Below the pieces are notes generated by a model. The model was not told where the DNA came from, ran no database searches, and saw only the letters and a program-made list of their open reading frames with translations. Source: Beijerinckia mobilis (GTDB taxonomy: Bacteria; Pseudomonadota; Alphaproteobacteria; Rhizobiales; Beijerinckiaceae). Taken from it: a DNA stretch of 64,000 bases. Within the stretch, counting starts at the first letter, position 1. Each line of letters opens with the position of its first letter. The position numbers were made by a program, and so were the translations under genes. Shown here one piece after another: positions 17,510 to 28,356 of this stretch. The stretch is from assembly GCF_000745425.1 (NCBI RefSeq), contig NZ_JQJH01000011.1:1-64000 (forward strand). The letters run 5' to 3'.

Positions 17510-18016
17510 GATCTCTCCTTTTCGCAGAGCAATTCTGGTGCTGCTGTCAGATCCTGTCGCATCCAATAGAGCGGACATTCCTGCGGTTCGAACTTCGATA
17601 GGTTGACACTTCGATAGGTTGACACAATGTCAAAAGCGGAAAGCACCGCTCATGATCCGGGCATTCACGATTCAAGCGATGCGCGAACTCTCGCTGCCAG
17701 AGAGTTTCTACCATAAACGGCAGGGTTCCGGCAAAAGCGGCAACCCGAGCGGGTCCAGACTGCCAGGCGTTCCTTACGCAGCTGCGTGAACCTGCCTTGC
17801 ACGGATAGAAGTCCGAAAATCGGCTCAATCAAGGCACTGCTCGCATCGAAGCCAGCGCCGTCCCGAGGAAATCATCTCGGGGAATCATCCTGAGCCGAAG
17901 CCGATCAGGCCCGCTGGCCCTCGCGATCGGTCCCACCAATCAAATCACGAAGCCAAGGCGTAACGCAAGCTGTTTGCACGATCTTCGTGAAGACCACTCC
18001 CGTCCGCTTGAGGCGT
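17510..18016. other. intergenic with a tandem duplication
   Basis: This 507-bp spacer between lspA and the exported-protein gene, both on the minus strand, holds a perfect 16-bp tandem duplication at 17592-17623. The remainder shows no supported gene or RNA. Confidence 0.5.
17592..17623. repeat. perfect 16-bp tandem duplication
   Basis: ACTTCGATAGGTTGAC occurs twice back to back. It lies 82 bp upstream of the exported-protein start, inside the likely promoter region. It may be a doubled operator or a recent slippage event. Confidence 0.6.
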
Positions 18017-18517
18017 TCAGGAAGGGCGGCCCTCCTCCACCGGCATCGAGGGTTCCGCGCGAAAGGATTCCAGAACCAGGAGCGCGACACCCAGAACGAT
18101 CGCGACATCAGCGAGATTGAAGACGTACCAGGAGAAGGAACCGATGTGGAAATAGTAAAAATCCGCCACCGCGCCATAGGTGATCCGGTCGGCGGCATTG
18201 CCGAGCGCGCCGCCGATCACGAGGCCGAGCGCCACCCCGGCCAGCCGGCTCGTCATGCGCCAGAGCCAGAAGCTCAACGCCAGAATCGCGAGCAGCGTTA
18301 AGGCCACGAGGAGCCAGCGGCCGAAGGGGCCATGGGCGCTGAACAGGGAATAGGAAATTCCCGGATTGCGCGCATAGACGATATCGAAAAACGGCAGGAG
18401 CCTGACCGGCTGGCGCGCGGCAATATCGAAGCCATAGACCAGCCAGAGCTTATTGGCCTGATCGAGAACGAGCGAGGAGAGCGCGACGATAAACCCCAAA
18501 AGACGCACGCTCATCAC
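18017..18517 (-). CDS. lspA: lipoprotein signal peptidase (signal peptidase II)
   Basis: The 166-aa inner-membrane aspartic protease cleaves prolipoprotein signal peptides ahead of the lipidated cysteine. Four hydrophobic helices are visible. The two catalytic aspartates lie in the conserved boxes GNAADRITYG and FNLADVAIV, and VYARNPGISYSLF corresponds to the usual N-x-G-x-x-F-S box. Length is typical. It follows ileS by 58 bp on the same strand, the normal ileS-lspA order, so the two are probably one transcript. A substrate, the BamE lipoprotein, is encoded near the right end of the window. Confidence 0.96.
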   Translation of the reverse strand: MMSVRLLGFIVALSSLVLDQANKLWLVYGFDIAARQPVRLLPFFDIVYARNPGISYSLFSAHGPFGRWLLVALTLLAILALSFWLWRMTSRLAGVALGLVIGGALGNAADRITYGAVADFYYFHIGSFSWYVFNLADVAIVLGVALLVLESFRAEPSMPVEEGRPS

Positions 18518-18575
18518 TCTTTCTCCTTCATATGCCTTTCCGAGTCGCCAATCGATATTTGCGCCGCACGGCCAA

Positions 18576-21500
18576 TCATGCCGCCCAAAGTCCCGCCGCC
18601 ATCAATTCGCGCAGAGCCCTGGCATCGCGCGGCGTGACGTCAGGAAAGTCCGGATCAGCGCCAACCTCAGACGAGACCTTCCAGGAACGCGCGCATTTGC
18701 GCCCTTCCGCGAGCCCGCACACCACCGCGACGCCCGGCACATCATTGAGACGAAAGGCGTCCTCTGGCCCCTCGCCTGCCTCGATCACGAGGCCCGAGGT
18801 GATGCAGATTTCAGCGAAATCAATCGTCTCGACAAGGCTCTGCAATTCCGCATCGGCGATGAAGACGCGCGGCGCGGCTTCGAGCGAGGAGCCGATCAAT
18901 TTCTGCGCTCGCGCGATTTCCAGCGCCCCCGTGACTACCGAACGGACCTTGCGGATCTTCGCCCATTTGGCAGCGAGCTTTTCATCGCGCCAATGCGCCG
19001 GCACATCGGGGAATGGCTCAAGATGGATGGAAACCGCCTGCGGATAGCGCGAGAGCCAGGATTCCTCCATGGTGAAGACGAGGATCGGCGCGAGCCAGAG
19101 CGTGACGCAACGGAAGATCTGCTCGATCGCCGCCAGCGCCGCATGGCGCTTGCCACTCGAAAGCGGCTCGCAATAAAGCGTATCCTTGCGAATGTCGAAA
19201 TAGAAGGCCGAAAGATCGGTGTTGAGAAAGGCCGACAACCGCGCCACGACACGCTTGTAGTCGAAGCGGCGGTAGGCGTCGCGGATCTCGCCGTCGAGCT
19301 CGGCGAGCCGATGAAGCATCAACCGTTCGAGCTCATCCCATTCCTCATAGGCCGGTGTCCGGCTCGGATCGTAATGCGCGAGCGAGCCGAGCATCCAGCG
19401 GATCGTATTGCGCAATTTCTTGTAGGTCTCGGTGAAGGTGGACAGGATCTGCTTGCCGATGCGCAAATCGTCCGAATAATCGGAGGCCGCCACCCACAGC
19501 CGCAGAATATCGGCGCCGGCATCCTTGATGACCGTCTGCGGCGCGACGACATTGCCGAGCGATTTCGACATTTTGCGGCCCTGCTCGTCGAGCACGAAAC
19601 CATGCGTCAGCACGGCGTCATAGGGCGCCATGCCACGTGTGCCGCAGGCTTCAAGCAGCGACGAGTGGAACCAGCCGCGATGCTGGTCCGAACCTTCGAG
19701 ATACATTACTTCATCACGGCCGCCCTCGCGCAGCCGGCTGATGCCGGCAAGGCCAGGAAACTGTTCCGCATCCCCCATGGTGAAGGCATGGGTAGAGCCG
19801 GAATCGAACCAGACGTCGAGGACATCATCGATCTTTTCATAAAGCGCGGGATCGTAATCGGGGGCGAGAAACCGCGCCGCCGCGCCTTCGGCAAACCAGG
19901 CATCGGCGCCTTCGGCGGCGAAAGCGTCCGTAATCCGCGCATTGACTTTGTCATCGACGAGGATCGCCTGGCTCTCCTTATGGACGAAGACGGTGATCGG
20001 CACGCCCCAGGCGCGCTGGCGCGACACCACCCAATCCGGCCGGTTGGCGATCATGCCGGTGATGCGGTTCTCGCCCGCCGCCGGATACCAGCGGGTTTTG
20101 CCGATTTCAGAGAGCGCGATCTCGCGCAAACTGCCGTTGAATCCCGCGACAGGCTTGTCGAGCGCGATGAACCATTGCGGCGTATTGCGGAAGATGAGCG
20201 GCTTTTTGGACCGCCAGCTATGCGGATATTGGTGTTTCATCCGCCCGCGCGCGAGCAGAGCCCCCGCCGCGACAAGCGCCTTCATCACAGCGTCATTGGC
20301 ATCACCCTTGTTGCCCTTGTCGTCGATGACTCGGGTACCGGTAAAGCCCGGCGCCTCCTTGGTCAGAAAGCCCTCGGCATCGACCGTATAGGGAATGTGC
20401 GTCTCGATGCCGCGCTCGCGCAGCATGCGCTGGCTCGCCATCCAGATGTCGAAATCCTCGCGGCCATGGCTCGGCGCCGTATGGACGAAGCCGGTACCCG
20501 TCTCGGCGGTGACGTGATCGCCATCGAGCAGCGGAACGGCGAAGGCATAGCCCTCGATGGTCGCCGCGAGCGGATGCGCGCAGGTGATGCCTGCGAGCAT
20601 CGCGGCAGGCACTTCGGCGACGCGCTCGAAAGCCTCGACCTTGGCCGATTTGAAGACGGATTCGGCAAGCGGTTCGGCGAGCACAAAACTTTGGCCCGGT
20701 TGCATCCAATTGCCCTCCGGCGCCGCCGTCACGCGATAAAGCGCATAGGGAATCTTGTGCGAATAGGAGACGGCGCGATTGGCCGGAATGGTCCAGGGCG
20801 TCGTCGTCCAGATGACGATCGAGGCCTGCAGGAGAGCGGCTTCGAGCGCGCCGCCGCTCGCGCCTTCGCAGCGCAAGGAGGCCACCGGAAAAGCGACGAA
20901 GATCGTATCGCTGGTGTGATCTTCATATTCGACTTCGGCCTCGGCGAGAGCGGTCTTTTCGACGACGCTCCACATGACCGGCTTCGAGCCGCGATAAAGC
21001 AGGCCGTTGGCGGCGAATTTCATCAATTCTTCGGCGATCCGCGCTTCCGCCGGAAAAGTCATGGTGAGATAGGGATGCTCCCAATCGCCACCGACGCCGA
21101 GCCGCTTGAATTCCTCGCGCTGGATATCGACCCAGGAGAGCGCGAAGGCGCGGCATTCCTGGCGGAATTCGATGATCGGCACGTCATCCTTGTTCTTGCC
21201 CTTGGCGCGATATTGCTCCTCGATCTTCCATTCGATCGGCAGGCCATGGCAATCCCAGCCGGGGACGTAATTGGATTCGCGCCCGCTCATCTGCTGCGAG
21301 CGGGTCACGAGATCCTTCAGGATCTTGTTGAGCGCATGGCCGATATGGATGTTGCCATTGGCATAGGGCGGCCCGTCATGCAGCACGAATTTCGGCCGGT
21401 CACGGCCCGCCTCGCGCAGCAGCTTCTGCAGGCCGATCGCCTCCCAACGCGCGAGCAATTCAGGCTCTTTCTTGGGCAGACCGGCGCGCATCGGAAATTC

Positions 21501-21581
21501 CGTCTGCGGCAGGAACAGGGTTTTGGAATAATCAGGAGCGGAAGCCGTTTGCGCCGAAGGGTTCAGCGTCGAATCGTTCAT
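18576..21581 (-). CDS. ileS: isoleucyl-tRNA synthetase
   Basis: The 1001-aa class I synthetase charges tRNA-Ile with isoleucine. HIGH is at residues 79-82 ([14 protein letters not shown]) and KMSKS near residue 670 ([10 protein letters not shown]). The editing domain lies between, with [14 protein letters not shown] and [16 protein letters not shown]. Start [10 protein letters not shown] at 21581 is preferred to 21599. The C-terminal region after the anticodon-binding domain is of the bacterial type. The leader upstream is GC-rich and strongly foldable and is listed separately. The long open frame on the opposite strand is a GC-codon shadow. Confidence 0.97.
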   Translation of the reverse strand: MNDSTLNPSAQTASAPDYSKTLFLPQTEFPMRAGLPKKEPELLARWEAIGLQKLLREAGRDRPKFVLHDGPPYANGNIHIGHALNKILKDLVTRSQQMSGRESNYVPGWDCHGLPIEWKIEEQYRAKGKNKDDVPIIEFRQECRAFALSWVDIQREEFKRLGVGGDWEHPYLTMTFPAEARIAEELMKFAANGLLYRGSKPVMWSVVEKTALAEAEVEYEDHTSDTIFVAFPVASLRCEGASGGALEAALLQASIVIWTTTPWTIPANRAVSYSHKIPYALYRVTAAPEGNWMQPGQSFVLAEPLAESVFKSAKVEAFERVAEVPAAMLAGITCAHPLAATIEGYAFAVPLLDGDHVTAETGTGFVHTAPSHGREDFDIWMASQRMLRERGIETHIPYTVDAEGFLTKEAPGFTGTRVIDDKGNKGDANDAVMKALVAAGALLARGRMKHQYPHSWRSKKPLIFRNTPQWFIALDKPVAGFNGSLREIALSEIGKTRWYPAAGENRITGMIANRPDWVVSRQRAWGVPITVFVHKESQAILVDDKVNARITDAFAAEGADAWFAEGAAARFLAPDYDPALYEKIDDVLDVWFDSGSTHAFTMGDAEQFPGLAGISRLREGGRDEVMYLEGSDQHRGWFHSSLLEACGTRGMAPYDAVLTHGFVLDEQGRKMSKSLGNVVAPQTVIKDAGADILRLWVAASDYSDDLRIGKQILSTFTETYKKLRNTIRWMLGSLAHYDPSRTPAYEEWDELERLMLHRLAELDGEIRDAYRRFDYKRVVARLSAFLNTDLSAFYFDIRKDTLYCEPLSSGKRHAALAAIEQIFRCVTLWLAPILVFTMEESWLSRYPQAVSIHLEPFPDVPAHWRDEKLAAKWAKIRKVRSVVTGALEIARAQKLIGSSLEAAPRVFIADAELQSLVETIDFAEICITSGLVIEAGEGPEDAFRLNDVPGVAVVCGLAEGRKCARSWKVSSEVGADPDFPDVTPRDARALRELMAAGLWAA

Positions 21582-21639
21582 GGTCTTTTGAGCCTGCAAG
21601 GGCGTGGATGGAATAGGGCTCGATTTCCTCCCGGCCGGA

Positions 21640-21727
21640 CCCGAGCCGGACCAGGTTCACGACCTTTATCGGGCTCAAGTGCGAACCGGGCCGCTAATTC
21701 GGCCAAGTTGCGGCATGACGCACTCCC
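21640..21727 (-). promoter_or_regulatory. highly structured ileS leader, identity unknown
   Basis: On the minus strand, about 60-145 nt before the ileS start, nested stems can be drawn. GTGCG (21723-21719) pairs with CGCAC (21683-21679) around an inner GGCCG/CGGCC hairpin. Then comes GAACCTGGTCCGG, whose CCGG pairs with a later CCGG. The arrangement is loosely reminiscent of a THI-box (TPP) riboswitch, but the CUGAGA and GCG-GGGA signatures are absent. It also resembles part of the SRP RNA apical region, without its AGCAG loop. A regulatory leader is possible; no class can be assigned. Confidence 0.3.
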
Positions 21728-22027
21728 TTTTCGGACAATGTATCCGATGCTGAAGGATCGGTTCTTCTAGCAACGAAACGGCCCGCGGGCAAAGGTTTTG
21801 GAAAGCCTGCCCAAATCGGCGGGAAAGGATGAGTGCGAAAACGGATGAAAAAACATTTAGAGCGTCAAACGCTCTGCATCCGCAAAATCGACAAAGAGGC
21901 TGGCGAGCTTCGGCCCAGGATCATTCGCCGGCAATTTTCTTACCCGCAATTCCGCGTTTGATTCTTCGGCCGACCGTTCCCTCATCTTTTCCCGCGGCCG
22001 CGCCTTTCGCATCAGGAGTCACGCCCG

Positions 22028-23959
22028 ATGAAATTGCTCGCCGCATTCTGCGCCCTCGTCGGCATGACAATCATGCTCCATGCGGAGGAAAACCCCGCCC
22101 CGGCGAAAAAAGCGACAGGCAAGGCCTCGTCCAGCTTGCCCGCCGATATCGAAACGGCGATCGCCAGCCGCCGCCGCGATATTGTGAAATGGACCGAGGC
22201 CATTCCACCACGCAAAAGCGTGAAATATGGCGGCTATGACGTTCTAGCGGCAACCGCCGGTCAGAATTGCGGAACGCCCGAACGCGCAACCTATATGGTC
22301 GAAATGGCGAGCCATGGACTCGGCTCCGCAGGCGATGAAATGTTCGGCCTGCCGGCTCTGGTGCGCTATCTCTATGCCTTTCCCCAATGCCTTACGGATG
22401 AGCAACGGCAGACGATCAAGCAGGCGCTGACATCCACGCGGCACGATCTCTTCGGGCACGGCACGCTCAACCACATGGTGCTGCAATCCACCTCCTGGTA
22501 TCTGCTCGCGCAATATTTTCCTGACGCGCAATGGCAGGACGCAAACGGCGAACGCCTCGCTTCCCCGGACGTGATGGCGCAGATCAAGGACCTTCTGACG
22601 CGCCGCCACTGGCGCAGCTTCCAGTCAGGCATGACAGAAGAACTTTCGCCGACCTATGCCTCGGCCGATCTCTATCCCCTGCTCAATCTCGTGGATTTCG
22701 CACGCGACAAGGATGTCGCGCATCAGGCATCGGACGAGGCCAGCCTCGAAATCCTCATCCTCAAGGCGGATTCATTTCACGGCGAACTCATGCCACCGCT
22801 CACCCGGCACAATGTCGATCAATCGAATGCGCCGCTACCGAAGGATTGGCCCACCCATGCCGCTGTCGGCCAGCAACCGCTCTGGTATTATTTCGGCGTA
22901 CCCGTAATCGGATCCTTCGACCTCTTCAAACCGGTCACCGAGCCGAATTTCCTGATCATGCTGGCGCTCTCCTCTTGGCGGCCACCAGCCGCCGCCTGGT
23001 CACTGCCGCAGGGTAATTATGCGATTGCCGTCGCGACGCCGGAATTCACCAAATGGGACAATCCCACCTTCCCGATAGCCTATGGAGATACATGGATCGG
23101 TTCCGATTACGCACTGGCGACCGGCAATTTCGTCTTCGATCCGCGCCGATACAATGATCACAATCAGAGTTTCGCACTCGCCTTCAAATCGGAAGCCCGG
23201 CGCAATCTCGTCGAATGCCAGCATCCCTATTGGCGCAGCAATGCGGGAGAAGACGGCTGGACCACCGATTTCTGGTCTCCCTTCCTGCAAACCGCCCGCC
23301 TCGACGAAACCCATGCGGTCCTTCTCGCCTCGATCCCGCAAAAGGACCCGTGGAGCCGGGACACGCTGAGCGGCATCGAGGATCGCTTCTGGACGGAACG
23401 CGATCAGCACAAGGACAATCTCATCAAACTCGTGCAATGCCGCATCCCGAAGGCGGTGGATCAGCTCGTTCTTGAAGACAATTGGGCCTTTTTCCGCAAG
23501 GGCAATGTCTTCATGGCGCTCGGCAGCCTCGGTGGAAATTTCGATAATCCGCCGCCGATCCTGCCGCCGCCGCTTGCGAGAGATTTCACCATCGTCAAAA
23601 TCCACGCGCCAAAAGCCGGCCTGTTCATCGCAGTCGACGATAAGGGCGGCTCGTTTCAAGCGTTTCAGGACAGGGCGAAGAAACAGGCCCCACATTACGA
23701 TCCGGACGGCCCAGGCATTGTCTATGGAGAGACCAAAGTACGTTTCACGCCGCCAGCGCCGGACCCGGCCCATGCCGGCTATTGGCGCGCCTTGCCGCAG
23801 GTGACACGCGGCGGCACGCCTATCTCCGTTTCGGATATACCGGTAAAAACCCCGTTCATGACACTCGCGAATGGTACACTGACAATCACCGATCCACAGC
23901 CATTGACGATCAAGGGACCCCCGCAGCCGACAAGCACGAGAGCCGCGCGGTTTCAGTGA
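22028..23959 (+). CDS. large secreted protein, helical N-terminal half, function unknown
   Basis: The 643-aa protein begins with a short signal peptide (MKLLAAFCALVGMTIMLHAE). The first 280 residues are helical with repeated aromatic motifs such as ALVRYLYAFPQCL, STSWYLLAQYFPDA and ASADLYPLLNLVDFARD, a pattern seen in alpha/alpha-toroid polysaccharide-acting enzymes. The second half is beta-rich with many Trp and Pro. I recognise no family signature and no certain catalytic residues, so the enzyme idea is an inference. A GGAG site is eight bases before the ATG. The gene stands alone, divergent from ileS. Confidence 0.75.
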   Translation: MKLLAAFCALVGMTIMLHAEENPAPAKKATGKASSSLPADIETAIASRRRDIVKWTEAIPPRKSVKYGGYDVLAATAGQNCGTPERATYMVEMASHGLGSAGDEMFGLPALVRYLYAFPQCLTDEQRQTIKQALTSTRHDLFGHGTLNHMVLQSTSWYLLAQYFPDAQWQDANGERLASPDVMAQIKDLLTRRHWRSFQSGMTEELSPTYASADLYPLLNLVDFARDKDVAHQASDEASLEILILKADSFHGELMPPLTRHNVDQSNAPLPKDWPTHAAVGQQPLWYYFGVPVIGSFDLFKPVTEPNFLIMLALSSWRPPAAAWSLPQGNYAIAVATPEFTKWDNPTFPIAYGDTWIGSDYALATGNFVFDPRRYNDHNQSFALAFKSEARRNLVECQHPYWRSNAGEDGWTTDFWSPFLQTARLDETHAVLLASIPQKDPWSRDTLSGIEDRFWTERDQHKDNLIKLVQCRIPKAVDQLVLEDNWAFFRKGNVFMALGSLGGNFDNPPPILPPPLARDFTIVKIHAPKAGLFIAVDDKGGSFQAFQDRAKKQAPHYDPDGPGIVYGETKVRFTPPAPDPAHAGYWRALPQVTRGGTPISVSDIPVKTPFMTLANGTLTITDPQPLTIKGPPQPTSTRAARFQ

Positions 23960-24414
23960 TTCCGGAAAGACAATGACACATGATCATTGCGGCAAAGGGT
24001 ACTGATACCGCGTCACCATGTATCCGATAAAACCGCGAATGGCTGTGCCGCGGGAGGATTGCATTCAGGCGTCCCGCAAGGCCTCTTCGAGATAGGCTAC
24101 GTTTTTTGTGCGCAGCGTCATTGTCGATAACGCAATGAAGATCCAAATGCTGCAGTGCGGCATACATTGGCTGATCATTTCGCCCTTCAGTACATCGAGC
24201 ACAGCGAACAAGGTGATGGTCCCATGCGCTCATAGCCAAGGAGAGCATGCAAAATCGGAGCTGCGATACGCGAAATGCTGCCCCGCCACCATCTTGTCCG
24301 CGGCTAATGTACCAGCTGCATCGGAACGAAGACCTCGCCCGCCATAGGGATGCGGGCCTCAAAATTCACGGGCCCGTAAACGATGCCACTCTTTGCGTCA
24401 CGCTTCACGTATTG
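23960..24414. other. intergenic, no gene seen
   Basis: This 455-bp stretch between two convergent genes has open frames on both strands, but with no ribosome site or recognisable product. Nothing else was recognised. Confidence 0.4.
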
Positions 24415-24768
24415 TTATTGCACAAATCCCCGTGCGCGCCCACCGGGGACCTTGCAGGAACAGCCAGTTCCAAGCCAACCCGGCTCATAGAGCAAGCACG
24501 TCTTCACGGGAGTTGCGCAATGATTTCCAGGGCCTGCCACGCCGCCCGGCACGGGGTAGCTTTCCGGACCGGAGACCGCCACGCTTCTGCCAGTCATCAG
24601 AGGCGCGGTTTCGGCTAGGGACGGAGATGCATAGGGGTAACCAGGATACTCGACGCAGGTATGCCAGCCGCCATTATACATGCAAAGGACTTCATCTGCT
24701 CGAGCGGGGCCACTCGCCACCAGGGCGGCACCAAACACAGTGGCCAACAATATGCCAAAGCGTTGCAT
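24415..24768 (-). CDS. small secreted cysteine-containing protein
   Basis: The 117-aa product starts with a clear signal peptide MQRFGILLATVFGAALVASG ending in ARADE. A GGAG site precedes the start. The mature 93 residues carry six cysteines (LCMYNGGWHTC, NHCATPVKTC and GTGCSC), so disulfides are likely in the periplasm or outside. Proline and glycine are frequent. No known family is recognised. It stands alone at the border between the core genes and the accessory zone to its right. Confidence 0.7.
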   Translation of the reverse strand: MQRFGILLATVFGAALVASGPARADEVLCMYNGGWHTCVEYPGYPYASPSLAETAPLMTGRSVAVSGPESYPVPGGVAGPGNHCATPVKTCLLYEPGWLGTGCSCKVPGGRARGFVQ

Positions 24769-25263
24769 AGTTTTCTCCTTTTCGAGGCTCTCTTTTGCGG
24801 GCGGCGCGTGAACCTTTGGAGCGCCATCCCGTTATGTGTTCTTGTATGTTTGCACAACTAGGTAAGATGTCATTTGTGGCAATACACGATTAATGATTGC
24901 AAACTTAAGCTCTGTCAGCTTCTTTGCCGCACAGAACACTCACTGCCAGATGGACACGCCATCAGTGTCACCATCTTTATACCATCGGTTATTTTTTGCA
25001 AGATGCTGCTCTTGCAGTGAGCCATTCCATGCAATATCGTGCACCATGTCACTTTCCTGGATCTGATTCACTTCGCCTGCCGCATGGCATTGATTGTGGC
25101 ATTGATATCAACAGGTTGTTTCTATTTCTTGGCGCGATGATTGTAAGCATACGTTCAAGCTTTATGTGCGATGCAATGTAGACGGCAAAGATAGCTACAG
25201 AGTATGTAAAACTGCGGGGAGCGTCAGGCGGCAATTGAGGCAGAGCGATTATCATTCTTCATT
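24769..25263. other. intergenic at the left border of the accessory zone
   Basis: This 495-bp stretch has no supported gene. It is AT-richer than the core and contains T-rich runs. It leads into transposase relics. Confidence 0.4.
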
Positions 25264-25510
25264 CTATGCCTGAAATGCGGGATAGACCCGCCTGAAAGCC
25301 CCCCTGAAAACCCCGAGGAAAGCGCCATTGAGAACCGCAACGCGGACATTGAGGAATGGCCGTAGGATCCAGCGGTTCCAGCGCATCTACTGCTTCTTGG
25401 TCATGCGCTTCGACAGAAACTCGTTGACCGCACTTTCCACGAAGACGGTCGAAATCGGCAGTCCCTCATGTCGGGTTTGCCCATAATTCAGCAGTGCATG
25501 CCGGTTGGCA
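25264..25510 (-). pseudogene. ISKra4-like transposase C-terminal remnant
   Basis: The minus strand reads NYGQTRHEGLPISTVFVESA then VNEFLSKRMTKKQ, a stop, and MRWNRWILRPFLNVRVAVLN. This is the C-terminal region of ISKra4-type transposases (typically KKQQMRW), with one CAG turned to TAG. The N-terminal part is missing. It is a dead relic whose only value is to mark past insertion. Confidence 0.65.
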
Positions 25511-25531
25511 TAAAACTATTCAGCTATAGCT

Positions 25532-25940
25532 TTGTCGCCGACGGGCTTCGTACACTTCGAGCGCAACCGCTGTAGCGTGCCGGCATCTTTTGCCAATCGG
25601 CAGGTCAACTTGCGGATCTTTCCGGAGTGGATCGCGATCGCCGCAGAGGGACAAATCCTGTGCAAACATGCACGGATCATCGAACGGTCCCATCCTCTAT
25701 TGGGACGAAACGTCTATGACTGGCCGCGCTATCTGGCGTTCATCAAACGCAAGCTCTATGAACACACAAATATCATCATCATTACGGGCCTGAGCTTCAG
25801 CGAGTGGGCGGGTCTGTTCGGCGATGCCGAGATGACGACCGCATTGCTCGATCGCCTCACCCATCACTGCCACATTTTGGAAGCCGGCAACGACAGCTTC
25901 CGGCTCAAAGCAAGCGCAAGATATTTTCAATCCGGGTCAA
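25532..25940 (+). pseudogene. IS21 relic: istA C-terminus fused to istB C-terminus
   Basis: The first part, [20 protein letters not shown] through [16 protein letters not shown], matches the C-terminal region of IS21 transposase IstA. Without a break it continues as [20 protein letters not shown] and [17 protein letters not shown], the C-terminal region of the IstB ATPase. An internal deletion has therefore removed the end of istA and the first two thirds of istB, leaving an open fused frame. Functional IS21 needs separate full-length IstA and IstB, so this copy is inactive. Confidence 0.75.
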
Positions 25941-26114
25941 CGCCGATTACGCCCGCCGGCCGGCCCCCTCCGCCCTATTCCCGGTCCTCGGCCAGCTCTG
26001 CCAGCACTCTGTTGCGTGGGGCGCCCATTACCGCCAACCACCGGGCCGAGGCTGCCTGCAAGGCCCGGTGAAACGGTAATGATTAAAATCGCCTTCCCGC
26101 AGACGCCGTCATCT

Positions 26115-27155
<1,041 letters not shown>

Positions 27156-28202
27156 TCACGCGGTCAGCGAGGCCATATCGATCACGAAGCGATAGCGGAC
27201 GTCGGATTTTTCCATCCGTTCAAAGGCATGGTTGATCTCGTCCATGCGGATCATCTCGACATCGGGCAGCACATTCTTGCGCGCGCAGAAATCGAGCATC
27301 TCCTGCGTCTCGCGGATGCCACCGATTGGTGATCCCGCGATCCGGCGACGGCCGAGAACGAGGGGGACGGTGCTGGGCTCCACGACCGGCCCGATCTGCC
27401 CGACAATTACCAATGTTCCGTCGACGTCGAGCAGCGGCAGGTAGGGATTGAGGTCGTGTTTGACCGGCACGGTGTCGATGATGAGGTCGAAGCTGCCGGC
27501 AGCCTTCTCCATCGCATCCGCAGCGGTCGAGACAAGCAATGCGTCGGCGCCGAGCGCGTGCGCATCCGCGGCCTTGTCTTGCGTGCGGCTGAGCACCGTG
27601 ACATGCGCGCCCATGGCGGAAGCGAGCTTCACCGCCATATGACCAAGCCCACCGAGGCCTATCACGCCGACCCGGCTGCCGGGGCCAACATTCCAGGTTC
27701 GCAGCGGCGAATAAGTGGTGATCCCGGCGCAGAGCAGCGGCGCTGCCCGCGCCAGGTCAAGCCCATCCGGTACCCGCAGAGCGAATTCCTCGCGGACGAC
27801 GAGGTGTTTGGAATAGCCGCCAAGCGTATATTCCTTGGTGAACCGGTCGAAACCGCCATAGGTGCCGGTATTGCCTTCCCGGCAGAGCTGCTCCTCACCC
27901 TTCCTGCATTGGTCGCAATGCTGGCAACTATCGACCATGCAGCCGACCGCGACATGGTCGCCAATCTTGTAACGGGTCACGCCCGGACCCGTCTCGATCA
28001 CCCGACCGATGATCTCATGGCCGGGGACGGCCGGAAAGATGGTCCAGCCCCAATCGTTGCGTGCCCAATGCAGGTCGGAATGGCAGACGCCACAATAAAG
28101 GATCTCCATCACCACATCATTCGAACGCGGAGCGCGCCGCTCAAAGGAGAAAGGAGCAAGCGGTTCATCCACCGCCGTGCAGGCGAAGCCAATGGTCTTC
28201 AT
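27156..28202 (-). CDS. zinc-dependent NADP alcohol/aldehyde dehydrogenase (YahK-like)
   Basis: The 348-aa medium-chain dehydrogenase resembles cinnamyl-alcohol/YahK enzymes that reduce aldehydes with NADPH. Catalytic zinc ligands are in CGVCHSDLHW and PGHEIIGRV, structural zinc cysteines in DSCQHCDQCRKGEEQLC, and the cofactor motif is GLGGLGHMAVKL. The start MKTIGFACTAV at 28202 is chosen; an in-frame extension of 23 residues lacks homology. It is divergent from a LysR regulator 154 bp away and cotranscribed with an aldo/keto reductase. Confidence 0.93.
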   Translation of the reverse strand: MKTIGFACTAVDEPLAPFSFERRAPRSNDVVMEILYCGVCHSDLHWARNDWGWTIFPAVPGHEIIGRVIETGPGVTRYKIGDHVAVGCMVDSCQHCDQCRKGEEQLCREGNTGTYGGFDRFTKEYTLGGYSKHLVVREEFALRVPDGLDLARAAPLLCAGITTYSPLRTWNVGPGSRVGVIGLGGLGHMAVKLASAMGAHVTVLSRTQDKAADAHALGADALLVSTAADAMEKAAGSFDLIIDTVPVKHDLNPYLPLLDVDGTLVIVGQIGPVVEPSTVPLVLGRRRIAGSPIGGIRETQEMLDFCARKNVLPDVEMIRMDEINHAFERMEKSDVRYRFVIDMASLTA

Positions 28203-28356
28203 GGTCTGATCCCTTATTGGTCTCGAGTTCGCGCTTCGGCGCAGCACCAAACCCTTTGGCTGGCACCGCACTTTTGCTTGCGAAACCTTTTTAGCGTTCG
28301 CATCGCCTATGAATTAGGTGCTAGGTTCCGCATGAAGCTATATTTCAGGTTCATGA

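Noticed and set aside
21640-21727. SRP RNA (4.5S) candidate because of CGTGAACCTGGTC
   Set aside because: The AGCAG asymmetric loop and tetraloop context are missing, and extra bases disrupt the apical stem.
18993-21770. 925-codon open frame opposite ileS
   Set aside because: It is an exact shadow of ileS codons, with Arg-rich composition and no domain.
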